A DNA stretch of 54,668 nt. Source: Siminovitchia terrae. Lineage in GTDB: Bacteria > Bacillota > Bacilli > Bacillales > Bacillaceae_C. Below the pieces are notes generated by a model, which saw only the letters and a program-made list of their open reading frames with translations, had not been told where the DNA came from and did not search any database. The stretch covers positions 9,072 to 63,739 of the forward strand of contig NZ_QYTW02000032.1 in NCBI RefSeq assembly GCF_003605405.2. Reading direction: 5' to 3'. Made by a program: the position numbers and the translations under genes. Positions 42,388 to 50,552 of this stretch are shown here, one piece after another; positions within the stretch are counted from its first letter, which is position 1; every line of letters begins with the position of its first letter.

Positions 42388-44013
42388 TTATGAGGATACG
42401 GTTTCAGACGATTGTTCATAAACGACTTGACCATCAACGATTGTCAACTCGACTTTGGCGTCTAAAATTTCCTTCTCTGGAACACTGAATAAGTTTCTAT
42501 CGAGAACTACGACATCTGCTAGTTTTCCTTTTTCTAGTGTTCCGATTTCGTTTTCGCGGAATACACTGTAGGCTGAGCCGTATGTGTAAGCTCTTAGTGC
42601 CTGTGCAAGTGAAATTTTCTCCTGCTCATTCCAAGTTTCTTCCAATGTATAGTCCTTTCGGGTGACCGCGTGATAGAGGCCAAGCATTGGATTCAATGGA
42701 ATGATCGGATAGTCACTGCTGTAAGGCATGATATTACCTTCATTAAAGAAAGTCGCATTGGGATATAGATAAGGAAATTTTTCCTCAGTTACACGCTCTG
42801 TATGACTTTCCCTTGGCATTAACGCCATATGATAAGGCTGGACAGAAGGCATGACTCCTAATTCCTTAAATCTTGGAATATCGTCGGGAGAAATGACTTC
42901 GATATGTTCAAGCGTATGGCGAGAATCACGCTTTCCGTTTTCATTCTGGGCGCTTTCATATAAATCAAGACCTAGTCTTACAGCTCCATCACCAATTGTA
43001 TGGAACTTGATTTGGTAACCTTCTTTATCCGCTGCCGTCACCCATTCTTGGAGCTGTTCTTTTGAAAAGCCAGTTTCTCCGTTTGTTTCAGGCTTATCTT
43101 TATACGGATCCAGCATATAAGCCGTGTACCCGGTTACAACCCCATCAATGAATTGTTTTAGCCCGGACATTTTCAGTCTAGGAGATGTGAAAGTCTCTTT
43201 GAATTCTTTGGCTTTTTCCAGATTGCCATTTAATGGCGGATACAAATGGATTCTTACGGTCAATTGATCCTTCTCATCAAACTCCTTGTAAACAGAATAC
43301 CCTTCCAATTGTTCATGGGCACGACTCATATAAAGGTCATTCACTGAAGTCACGCCGAGGCTTGTTGCGTGATCCAAGAACAACTGGAGCATTTCTCTTC
43401 TTTGTTCATTGGAAAAATCATAGGCGTATTTTCCGACAAGGGACATGGCGGATTCAATGAGGATTCCTGTAGGCTCTCCGTCTTCATCCTTATAGATGAT
43501 CCCATAGTCCGGATTGGCGGTATCCTTTGTAATACCTGCAATTTCAATCGCTTTTGAATTGACCCATCCATAGTGACCTTCTGCTTGAATGAGAAATACT
43601 GGACGATCGGGAAGATATTGATCAAGCAGGTAGCGGTCGGGGAAATCCTTGTCGTCCCAGGCTGTGGAATCCCAGCCAGTCCCAATAATCCACTCTGCAT
43701 CGGGGTGTTTATCTGCATACGCTTTCACCTTCTCCGCAGCATCTTCTGCTGAAACAGCTTCGCTTAAAGGAACGGCGTAATGGTTAAAAAGACTGCCGGC
43801 CATGACGTGGATGTGGGAATCGAAAAATCCAGGTATGACCAGCTTGTCTTTCGCGTTAACGATGCGGGTTTCCTCTCCAACATATTTTTCCAACGCATCA
43901 TGTGTATCAACGTCAATGATTTTATTGTCTTTGATTACGATGGTCAATGGCTCAGGGTGATCCTTTAGACCTGTAAAAACAGAATCGCTTTGAATGATAA
44001 TATCCGCTTTCAT
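42388..44013 (-). CDS. amidohydrolase, YtcJ type (metal-dependent)
   Basis: The start at 44013 (MKADIIIQ) follows AGAGGTGTAAAA and gives 541 residues. The amidohydrolase signature DSHIHVMAG near residue 70 gives the metal-binding HxH, HTLEHIEVISPDDI the later His ligands, and SSDYPIIPLNP the catalytic Asp region. YtcJ-type enzymes act on N-acyl or N-formyl amides. No signal peptide is seen. It is first in a transcript led by a good sigma-54 promoter and is followed by the APC permease gene. A second, different member of the family lies at 47353-48957. Confidence 0.88.
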   Translation of the reverse strand: MKADIIIQSDSVFTGLKDHPEPLTIVIKDNKIIDVDTHDALEKYVGEETRIVNAKDKLVIPGFFDSHIHVMAGSLFNHYAVPLSEAVSAEDAAEKVKAYADKHPDAEWIIGTGWDSTAWDDKDFPDRYLLDQYLPDRPVFLIQAEGHYGWVNSKAIEIAGITKDTANPDYGIIYKDEDGEPTGILIESAMSLVGKYAYDFSNEQRREMLQLFLDHATSLGVTSVNDLYMSRAHEQLEGYSVYKEFDEKDQLTVRIHLYPPLNGNLEKAKEFKETFTSPRLKMSGLKQFIDGVVTGYTAYMLDPYKDKPETNGETGFSKEQLQEWVTAADKEGYQIKFHTIGDGAVRLGLDLYESAQNENGKRDSRHTLEHIEVISPDDIPRFKELGVMPSVQPYHMALMPRESHTERVTEEKFPYLYPNATFFNEGNIMPYSSDYPIIPLNPMLGLYHAVTRKDYTLEETWNEQEKISLAQALRAYTYGSAYSVFRENEIGTLEKGKLADVVVLDRNLFSVPEKEILDAKVELTIVDGQVVYEQSSETVSS

Positions 44014-44058
44014 TTTTACACCTCTCATGTTGTAAAACTTTACAGTCTAATTTATCAT

Positions 44059-44074
44059 TGCAAAAAATATGCCA
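44059..44074 (-). promoter_or_regulatory. sigma-54 (-24/-12) promoter of the amidohydrolase/APC genes
   Basis: On the minus strand TGGCAT-ATTTT-TTGCA with consensus spacing, about 46 bases before the chosen start at 44013. Upstream, GCATAA-TT-TTATGC (44173-44186) is a perfect palindrome that could be an activator site. Confidence 0.8.
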
Positions 44075-44211
44075 TGTTTTTTTATTTGGGAAACATCGAG
44101 GAAACACTATGAAAACTCTCAACTTTTATGAGAAGCAGTATCTCGTTTTAAAAATCCGATTTGCTTATTGTTGCATAATTTTATGCGAATATGAATAGTG
44201 GAAGTTTATCT

Positions 44212-44404
44212 AACTTCATTCAGCAGAAATCTCCCACTTCTGTAAGTGGTGAGATGAATCTTATTGGTATTCCATTCATTGGGGGGGGGCAAACCCCGGC
44301 TGAATAAAGTCAAAGCCTCCGGCGGATGCCACAGATTTTCAGAGGAAATTTATCGAGCGAAGCTCGATAAAATCTGGGCGCAAATACGCCAAGGCGCATT
44401 TGAT
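44212..44404 (+). repeat. 190-bp structured repeat, copy 7
   Basis: Consensus copy preceded by TCTAAC, in plus orientation although both neighbouring genes are on the minus strand. The stretch 44405-44572 beyond it holds nothing I recognise. Confidence 0.92.
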
Positions 44405-44572
44405 CTTGTATGCGGTCTGATCGAAACCCATATAAATACAATGATTTCAGCCGGATTCAGTTATCAGTTTGAAGTAAATAATTATCGAAGTTAAAAACAA
44501 AGGGGAGGAAGGAGACGATATGTGGGGCTTATAGAAGTGGGCGTCCATGTAGTCCAATGGCCTGATAGACGA

Positions 44573-44610
44573 AAAGCGCTAACCCGAGAGCATCACTTGG
44601 GCTGCGCTTT
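44573..44610 (-). terminator. possible terminator of the MFS gene
   Basis: AAAGCGC ... CCC pairs with GGG ... GCGCTTT around the MFS stop codon, with TTTTC following on the minus strand. Confidence 0.5.
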
Positions 44611-45786
44611 TGAGGGTAATTTATTTTGTTCTTTGGTTCCCCATAAAAAGGATAAAATCATTGCGATGGCTCCAGATATGCCTGATAAATAAAACGCCCC
44701 GCTGATTCCTATATATGAATTTAATATTCCTCCCAAAAAGGGGCCGACAAACATGCCCAGTGCGTATAGTGCTTGGTATACTCCCATAGCAGTGGCTCTT
44801 TTTTGTGAGGGGATTTTTTCAATGGCGAATGCCAATAAAACAGGGTATAAAATACCTAATGAGAAACCATTGAGACCTTGCAAAAGATAAAATGGCAGCT
44901 TGTTTGTCACAAAGGGTGTGAGAAAAGTAAAACAAGCGACTAAACTAAAAGCAAATTGCAAAGTTCTCCATTGACCCAAAATAGGAACAAATAATTTTCC
45001 GCTCAGTATTGCCGAGATAGCATGGGGGATCATAAATGCAATGACAACCATACTAATTTCATGAGTCTGAAATCCAATTTTTAAAGCATATGCAGGTGTG
45101 AAACCGAACATGGTGGTGAAGAGAATCCCGTGAGCGACGATCGAAAGTATTGAAACTTTCAATAAAGTGGAATCCGTGATAACAGATAATAAATCTTTCA
45201 ATTTTAAAGGCTGACTATTAAGGCTTTCTTGAGAATCATTAATAAAAAAGGAAAGCCCGACTCCAACTGTACATATGATTGCCCCAGTCCAAAAGGGGGT
45301 TTTCCATCCCCAGTGATCCACTAGATAGCCACTGAGAAACATGCCTGAAAATTGAGCTAAAACGATGATGAATGAAATCATTCCCATTGCACGATGGATA
45401 TGTTTGTCGGAAAAATAACCAGCATAAAGGACTGTGAAAATTACCCATGTTGCGGCAGCTAAACCGGCCATTGACCTCGCAGCTAATATCCAAGCTAAAT
45501 GATCTGTAATAGCAAAAACAAAGCAACTTAACGCGCAAATCACCATTCCTGCAATCACTAGCGGCTTTCTCTTTTTAATAAGATCAGAAAAGATCCCGAT
45601 AGGCATTCGGAATACTAATTGCATGATTCCATAGCTGCCCAATACCAAACCGACAAAGGTGTATTTCCCTCCAGAAGATTCAATGTACGGAGCCAAAACA
45701 GGAACGTAGATAAATTGTGAAACCCAAAAAATAAAGGAAACGATTAAAAAAATATAACGATCCTTAACCGTGGGAATAGCTTTCAA
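44593..45786 (-). CDS. MFS transporter
   Basis: A TTG at 45786 is the start because AGGAGG lies eight bases before it; the product has 397 residues and about twelve membrane helices. GIFSDLIKKRKPLVIAG between helices 2 and 3 is the MFS signature, with GYLVDHWGWKTPFWTGA in helices 5-6. The family cannot be narrowed to a substrate. It follows the symporter gene after a strong terminator, so it may rely on readthrough or a separate promoter I could not see. A nutrient or product transporter for the adjacent amide catabolic genes is plausible. Confidence 0.88.
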   Translation of the reverse strand: MKAIPTVKDRYIFLIVSFIFWVSQFIYVPVLAPYIESSGGKYTFVGLVLGSYGIMQLVFRMPIGIFSDLIKKRKPLVIAGMVICALSCFVFAITDHLAWILAARSMAGLAAATWVIFTVLYAGYFSDKHIHRAMGMISFIIVLAQFSGMFLSGYLVDHWGWKTPFWTGAIICTVGVGLSFFINDSQESLNSQPLKLKDLLSVITDSTLLKVSILSIVAHGILFTTMFGFTPAYALKIGFQTHEISMVVIAFMIPHAISAILSGKLFVPILGQWRTLQFAFSLVACFTFLTPFVTNKLPFYLLQGLNGFSLGILYPVLLAFAIEKIPSQKRATAMGVYQALYALGMFVGPFLGGILNSYIGISGAFYLSGISGAIAMILSFLWGTKEQNKLPSKAQPK

Positions 45787-45830
45787 TCAGCTCGCCTCCT
45801 GAGAAAGTATTCTCGTGAACTGCCAAAAAA

Positions 45831-45860
45831 GTAAGAAAGGGCATAAGCACCCTTTCTTAC
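45831..45860 (-). terminator. terminator after the sodium symporter gene
   Basis: GTAAGAAAGGG and CCCTTTCTTAC with an eight-base loop, then TTTTTT on the minus strand. Confidence 0.85.
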
Positions 45861-45880
45861 CAGTTATTTAAGCCGAAAAG

Positions 45881-47323
45881 CTAGATTGCCTCTTCTTCGT
45901 GGTGTACGTTCACTCCGTTTGACTTGGTCAGTAGAGAAATAACAATAACTAACACAGTAGATATCGGCAACCCTATAAAGACGGGATGGATACCAAATGG
46001 ATGTCCTGCCATTTGCCAAACGACAGCTATAATTAGCCCAATCCACATTGCCCATGTACCGCCAGCTTTAGTTGTTCCTTTCCAAAATAGTCCAAAAATA
46101 ACTGGTGCCAGCAAAGAGGAGACTAACATTGCTGTCCCTGTAACCCATAAGTTGACAAGCTGGGGAATATATAATGCCAGCAGTATGGAAAAGATTGAGA
46201 CGAGCATGACTGAAACACGGCTATAAAACAACAGTTTTTTATCGTCTTGGCTTTTAAGACGCGGTTTAATGATATCGTTTACAATGGAGGAAGCTCCTGC
46301 CATGAAAAATGAGTCAGCTGTTGAAATAACTGTAGCCAATAAAGCAATAATCATAACGACAACCATTGGGAAATTGAAAACATTTCCGATGATTTCATAA
46401 TAACTTAATGTCGGGTTTATTTCGCCCATCTGTAAACCGTATTTGCCTGCTACACCGATTGTAATGACAAAGAATCCAGTTAAAAATGCTAATATAATGG
46501 AAATCCAGTATCCCCTTGAAGCTGTTTTGATGTCCTTGGCAGCCCAAAAGCGTTGCCACAGATCCTGTCTGACAAACTGATAGGCACCAATGGTTAATAA
46601 ATAGACGAAAACTTGAGTGGAAGAAATACTAAAAATACTTAAGTTGGCCCCTTCATTCATTGCAAGGGCATTTTCTGTAATATTCCCCCATCCACCGGAT
46701 GCAATAATCACAACAACAAACAATGTGAAAATACCGATAGTCTGAATTGTACCGTGGAAAGCGTCCTGCCAAATGACGGATTTCATTCCGCCAAAATACG
46801 TTTTCAACGTCAGCATCACCCAGCTGATGATAATGCCTGTTGTGATACTCATTCCGATAGTCAGATTCAAAATCGTTGCGATGGCAACAAATTGCATGCC
46901 TGTTATTGCGCTGTAGGCGATTAAAATACTAATTACTGTTGGAAAGCGAGCACCCTCACCGAAGCGCAATGTTGTAAAATCGGCAATGGTCACCATGTCA
47001 TATTTTTCACCATATTGACGGATCTTTTTTACAAAGAAAAACATTAAAATGATACCAGCGAAAAGTGTTCCGAAGTTCAGCCAATGCTGGCCCATACCAA
47101 AGCTATAGCCATTTTCCATATACCCAAGCAAAGTCGACCCGCCGACAGCTGTGCCGACGAATGTCAGAATTAATGGGAAAATGGATACGGATCTTCCAGC
47201 TACATTATAATCATCATAGGTTTTAATGCTTCGCTGATTGATATAAAGGGAAACTCCAAATAGAAATAGGAAATAGACAATGACAAGTCCACCTAAGATC
47301 ATTTGTTCTTGCGAATTATACAT
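45881..47323 (-). CDS. sodium:solute symporter family protein
   Basis: The 480-residue protein has about 13 membrane segments. TFVGTAVGGSTLLGYMENGYSFGMGQHW near the N-terminus, RQDLWQRFWAAKDIKTASRG in the middle and LLATVISTADSFFMAGASSIVNDI later are typical of the SSS family, with the sodium-site Ser/Thr pair in the last. ATG follows AGGAGGACTTAAT. It is the third gene of a transcript with an M20 amidase and an amidohydrolase, and probably imports their substrate with sodium. Confidence 0.9.
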   Translation of the reverse strand: MYNSQEQMILGGLVIVYFLFLFGVSLYINQRSIKTYDDYNVAGRSVSIFPLILTFVGTAVGGSTLLGYMENGYSFGMGQHWLNFGTLFAGIILMFFFVKKIRQYGEKYDMVTIADFTTLRFGEGARFPTVISILIAYSAITGMQFVAIATILNLTIGMSITTGIIISWVMLTLKTYFGGMKSVIWQDAFHGTIQTIGIFTLFVVVIIASGGWGNITENALAMNEGANLSIFSISSTQVFVYLLTIGAYQFVRQDLWQRFWAAKDIKTASRGYWISIILAFLTGFFVITIGVAGKYGLQMGEINPTLSYYEIIGNVFNFPMVVVMIIALLATVISTADSFFMAGASSIVNDIIKPRLKSQDDKKLLFYSRVSVMLVSIFSILLALYIPQLVNLWVTGTAMLVSSLLAPVIFGLFWKGTTKAGGTWAMWIGLIIAVVWQMAGHPFGIHPVFIGLPISTVLVIVISLLTKSNGVNVHHEEEAI

Positions 47324-47352
47324 ATTAAGTCCTCCTTGTTGCGGCGATATTT

Positions 47353-48957
47353 TTAAGTGCTGCTATAGACGATTTTTCCTTCGACAATGGTTTGGATTAC
47401 TTGAATGTCTTTTATAGATTCTGGATCTGCTTTAAATGGGTCTTTGTCCAGTACGATGAGATCCGCATATTTCCCAATGGCAAGCGAACCGATGATGTCT
47501 TCATCAAAACCTGAATAGGCAGCGTCAATTGTGTAAGCTTTAATGGCATCCTCTACGGCAATGGCTTCGGTTGTTCCGAGTTGCTGGCCGCTCATTGTTT
47601 TGCGGACGACAGCCGAATAGATGCCGAACAACGGATTTCCATCACAAACCGGTAAATCTGAATTTCCAGGGGCAATGATCCCATGTTTTTTAAAAGAAGC
47701 ATGCGGGAATACTCTCTCTGCCCGTTCTTGTCCCAAGTTTGCTAAATAACTGTCTCCAATGGAGTAAATAAATCCTATAGATGATGCGGCGATAATTCCG
47801 TATTCTGCTATTTTCTTTAAATGTTCATCAGTAGGCAAGGTGCAATGTTCAATTCTGTTCCGCATCCTCTGGTTTTCTTCGGGAGTGGTCGCATTTGAAA
47901 TCGCCTGAAGAGCCATTTCGATTGCCCGCTCGCCGATTCCGTGAATGGAGACTCGCAAATTATGTTTAATAGATTCAGATACAAGGTCGTTTAAATGATC
48001 CTGCTGCATGTATAAAATCCCGTCGTTAATCCCATCGTCTTCATAAGGGGTAGCAAGTGCAGCCGTCTTTCCGCCGACACTTCCGTCGAGCATGTACTTT
48101 AAGCCTTGAATATTCAAACGGTCATTACCGAAATGGCTTTCGATTCCAAGTTTCAAGGTTTCCTCTTGGACACCGGTCCATCCCATCAAGTCAATGGCCC
48201 ATAGCCAAAGGCGGGCTTTCAATCGGAAACTTTCTTCCTTTTGAAGCTGCTGGTAAACGATCATGTCATTTTTAGTTACTGCCATTTCATGAGCAGTGGT
48301 GATTCCCCACTGGAAAAATTGTTCCTGTGCCTGCAACATTGCTTCCTTTAATTGTTCGATAGAAAAAGCTGGAACAGAGAACTCGTGCATAGCGTTTTCC
48401 TGAATGAGACCACTTGGCTTCCCGGTTTTGGGATCAATATGAAAGTGGCCGCCTTCAGGGTCTTTTGGAATTTCGGGAAGACCGCTTACTTTAAAAGCCA
48501 TACTATTTGCAACAGCGTTGTGTACACACGTTCTTTTTAAGAATACAGGGTGGTCTGGTGCGGCTTCATTCAACTCATCTATTGTCGGGAAGCGTTTTTC
48601 TTTGATCTTGCTGTCATCCCAGCCCATACCAATAATCCATTCGCCTTTTGGTGTGACCTTCGCTTTTTCCCTTACAGCATTCAGAATACTATCGATATCG
48701 GGTGTTGCTTCTGCTCTCAAGTCAAGCTGGAGCATATTTGCAGCGTAATTTAATGGATGGCCGTGACTTTCAATAAAACCTGGCAATACCGTTTTTCCAT
48801 CTATATCTACTAGTTTTGTTGAAGGACCTTTTAATTGCTCTGTATCCTTGTCAAAAGCAATAATCTTTCCATTTTTTACGGCCACTCTACTTGCAGTAGG
48901 GTGGGTATCATCCATTGTATAAATGTCAGCGTTGTAGAAAATAACATCAGCGAACAT
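47353..48957 (-). CDS. amidohydrolase, YtcJ type (metal-dependent), second member
   Basis: The 534-residue enzyme carries the HxH metal motif as ESHGHPLNYA near residue 65, later histidines in HGIGERAIEMAL and NRIEHCTLP, and GNSDLPVCDGNPLFG at the catalytic Asp. It is clearly of the same family as the 42388-44013 protein but differs throughout, so it is not a recent duplicate and probably has another substrate. ATG follows AGAGGAGGTTATATC. It sits between the M20 amidase and symporter genes with short gaps, one transcript from the promoter at 50320-50335. Confidence 0.88.
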   Translation of the reverse strand: MFADVIFYNADIYTMDDTHPTASRVAVKNGKIIAFDKDTEQLKGPSTKLVDIDGKTVLPGFIESHGHPLNYAANMLQLDLRAEATPDIDSILNAVREKAKVTPKGEWIIGMGWDDSKIKEKRFPTIDELNEAAPDHPVFLKRTCVHNAVANSMAFKVSGLPEIPKDPEGGHFHIDPKTGKPSGLIQENAMHEFSVPAFSIEQLKEAMLQAQEQFFQWGITTAHEMAVTKNDMIVYQQLQKEESFRLKARLWLWAIDLMGWTGVQEETLKLGIESHFGNDRLNIQGLKYMLDGSVGGKTAALATPYEDDGINDGILYMQQDHLNDLVSESIKHNLRVSIHGIGERAIEMALQAISNATTPEENQRMRNRIEHCTLPTDEHLKKIAEYGIIAASSIGFIYSIGDSYLANLGQERAERVFPHASFKKHGIIAPGNSDLPVCDGNPLFGIYSAVVRKTMSGQQLGTTEAIAVEDAIKAYTIDAAYSGFDEDIIGSLAIGKYADLIVLDKDPFKADPESIKDIQVIQTIVEGKIVYSST

Positions 48958-48989
48958 TTGATATAACCTCCTCTTGATGTACCGCTTTC

Positions 48990-50243
48990 TTATTTAAAAG
49001 AAGCGTTGCTGTTTGCTAATTGATAGACTGTCTTCAGAAGCAGGTTTGCCCCTTTTTCTATGGCTTCTGCCTCGGTGAATTCCTCTTGGCAGTGGCTTTT
49101 TCCTGCAACACTCGGAACAAATATCATGGCTGTTGGAGTGATTAGATTCATATATTTTGCATCATGGCCGGCTCCACTTATCATTTTTTGACTGCTGTAT
49201 CCGAGTTTTTTAACATTTTCAGTAATAATATTCACTAAGTTTCCGGAAAATTGTGTTGCAGAGCTTTCCCAGATCTTATCGATTTTCACTGCTACTTGTT
49301 CAGCTGCAGCAGAAACACTGATTTTTTCTATCAACGATTGCGTCAATTTTTCTTTTATCACATCGTCTGAATGCCGGATATCAACAGAGAAGATTACTTC
49401 CCCAGGCACGCAGTTGATCGAATTCGGTTTCACAGCCAATCTGCCAACTGTTGCAGTCGCTTCTTCGTCTAGATTTACGATTGTTTCTCTAATTACTTGT
49501 ATGATTTTAGAAGCAGCATAAAGGGCGTCTTTGCGCATGTTCATCGGTGTTGGACCTGCATGGTCTGATTGTCCGGTTAAAATTACTTCCAGCCAGTCCA
49601 TTCCTTGTATGCCTGTTACAACACCGATATCTAGGTTTTTATGTTCTAAGACCGGTCCTTGTTCGATATGAAGCTCAAGATAACAGTGACAGTTTTGAAT
49701 GCGGTTTCTTTTTGAACCGTGATAGCCAATTCGTTTTAATTCATTCAAGAAGGTTTTACCTTCCCGGTCTTTCCGGCTGTAAACAAACTCTTGGTCAAAA
49801 TGACCTGCAAGCCCTCCGGCCCCCAAAATTGGCGGCTCAAATCTTGAGCCTTCTTCATTTGTAAAGTTAATAACCTCGATAGGCCTTTCTGTCTGAATGC
49901 CCATATTATTTAAAGTGGTTAACACTTCGAGACCAACAAGTACGCCAAGGATTCCGTCGTAACGACCCCCTTCGGGTTGAGTATCGAGATGCGATCCTAT
50001 AAGAATGGGCGCTGCCTGGGGATTCTTACCTTCTTTTCTGCCATAAATGTTACCGAAATCGTCTACGCGTACCTCCAGCTCAGTGTCTGATAGCCATTGA
50101 ATAAATAAATCCCGCATTTTTTTATCATCATCAGTAAGAGCAAGACGACAAATCCCTCCACGGGAAAGCTTCCCTATAGTGGCGCTTTCATTTATCGTTT
50201 TCATGAGCCGCTTTATATTAATCGTGGGTGTTTGTTCAATCAT
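48990..50243 (-). CDS. M20-family amidase (N-carbamoyl-L-amino acid hydrolase/allantoate type)
   Basis: The 417-residue zinc enzyme has IGSHLDTQPEGGRYDGILGV (metal His and Asp), FTNEEGSRF (bridging Glu), ELHIEQGPVLEHKN (metal His), QSDHAGPTPMNMR (dimer-domain His) and SGAGHDAKYM (last ligand). This is the AllC/HyuC/UreidoA group that splits carbamoyl or ureido groups from amino acids. It leads a three-gene transcript after a consensus sigma-54 promoter and is divergent from the activator gene. Together with HyuAB nearby it suggests hydantoin or ureide breakdown. Confidence 0.92.
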   Translation of the reverse strand: MIEQTPTINIKRLMKTINESATIGKLSRGGICRLALTDDDKKMRDLFIQWLSDTELEVRVDDFGNIYGRKEGKNPQAAPILIGSHLDTQPEGGRYDGILGVLVGLEVLTTLNNMGIQTERPIEVINFTNEEGSRFEPPILGAGGLAGHFDQEFVYSRKDREGKTFLNELKRIGYHGSKRNRIQNCHCYLELHIEQGPVLEHKNLDIGVVTGIQGMDWLEVILTGQSDHAGPTPMNMRKDALYAASKIIQVIRETIVNLDEEATATVGRLAVKPNSINCVPGEVIFSVDIRHSDDVIKEKLTQSLIEKISVSAAAEQVAVKIDKIWESSATQFSGNLVNIITENVKKLGYSSQKMISGAGHDAKYMNLITPTAMIFVPSVAGKSHCQEEFTEAEAIEKGANLLLKTVYQLANSNASFK

Positions 50244-50319
50244 TTTGTGACCCTCCTTTCTTAAAATTACATCTTAGCGCTAGCATTCTTGATCTTGCGT
50301 CCTTGCTTAATAAAGTAAT

Positions 50320-50335
50320 AGCAATTTACGTGCCA
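50320..50335 (-). promoter_or_regulatory. sigma-54 (-24/-12) promoter of the M20 amidase operon
   Basis: On the minus strand TGGCACG-TAAA-TTGCT is a full match to the RpoN consensus, 77 bases before the amidase start at 50243. Confidence 0.9.
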
Positions 50336-50411
50336 AGTTTTGTGGACTATTTATATCCCAAAATGCCATTTTTGTCTGATTTTGACGAACAAAGTAAGGA
50401 TATTAGTAACA

Positions 50412-50503
50412 AAAATGACTCAAGTAATGACACTTTGAGTTGAAAATGAATCAAAATGACTTTTGAAACAAAGAAAATATCATTTTTGAATCGAAAATGA
50501 TTC
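50412..50503 (-). promoter_or_regulatory. candidate enhancer array for the promoter at 50320
   Basis: AAAATGANTC occurs at 50412-50421, 50443-50452 and 50494-50503, with a related AAAATGACTT at 50453-50462, and ACTCAA/TTGAGT forms an inverted repeat at 50418-50440. The array is 77-170 bases upstream of the -24 element, between the promoter and the divergent activator gene: the standard place for activator sites. Confidence 0.55.
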
Positions 50504-50552
50504 GGAAATCGTGTATCCTAATACTGTAGGTAAATTCGAAAGGGTGGTTTGA

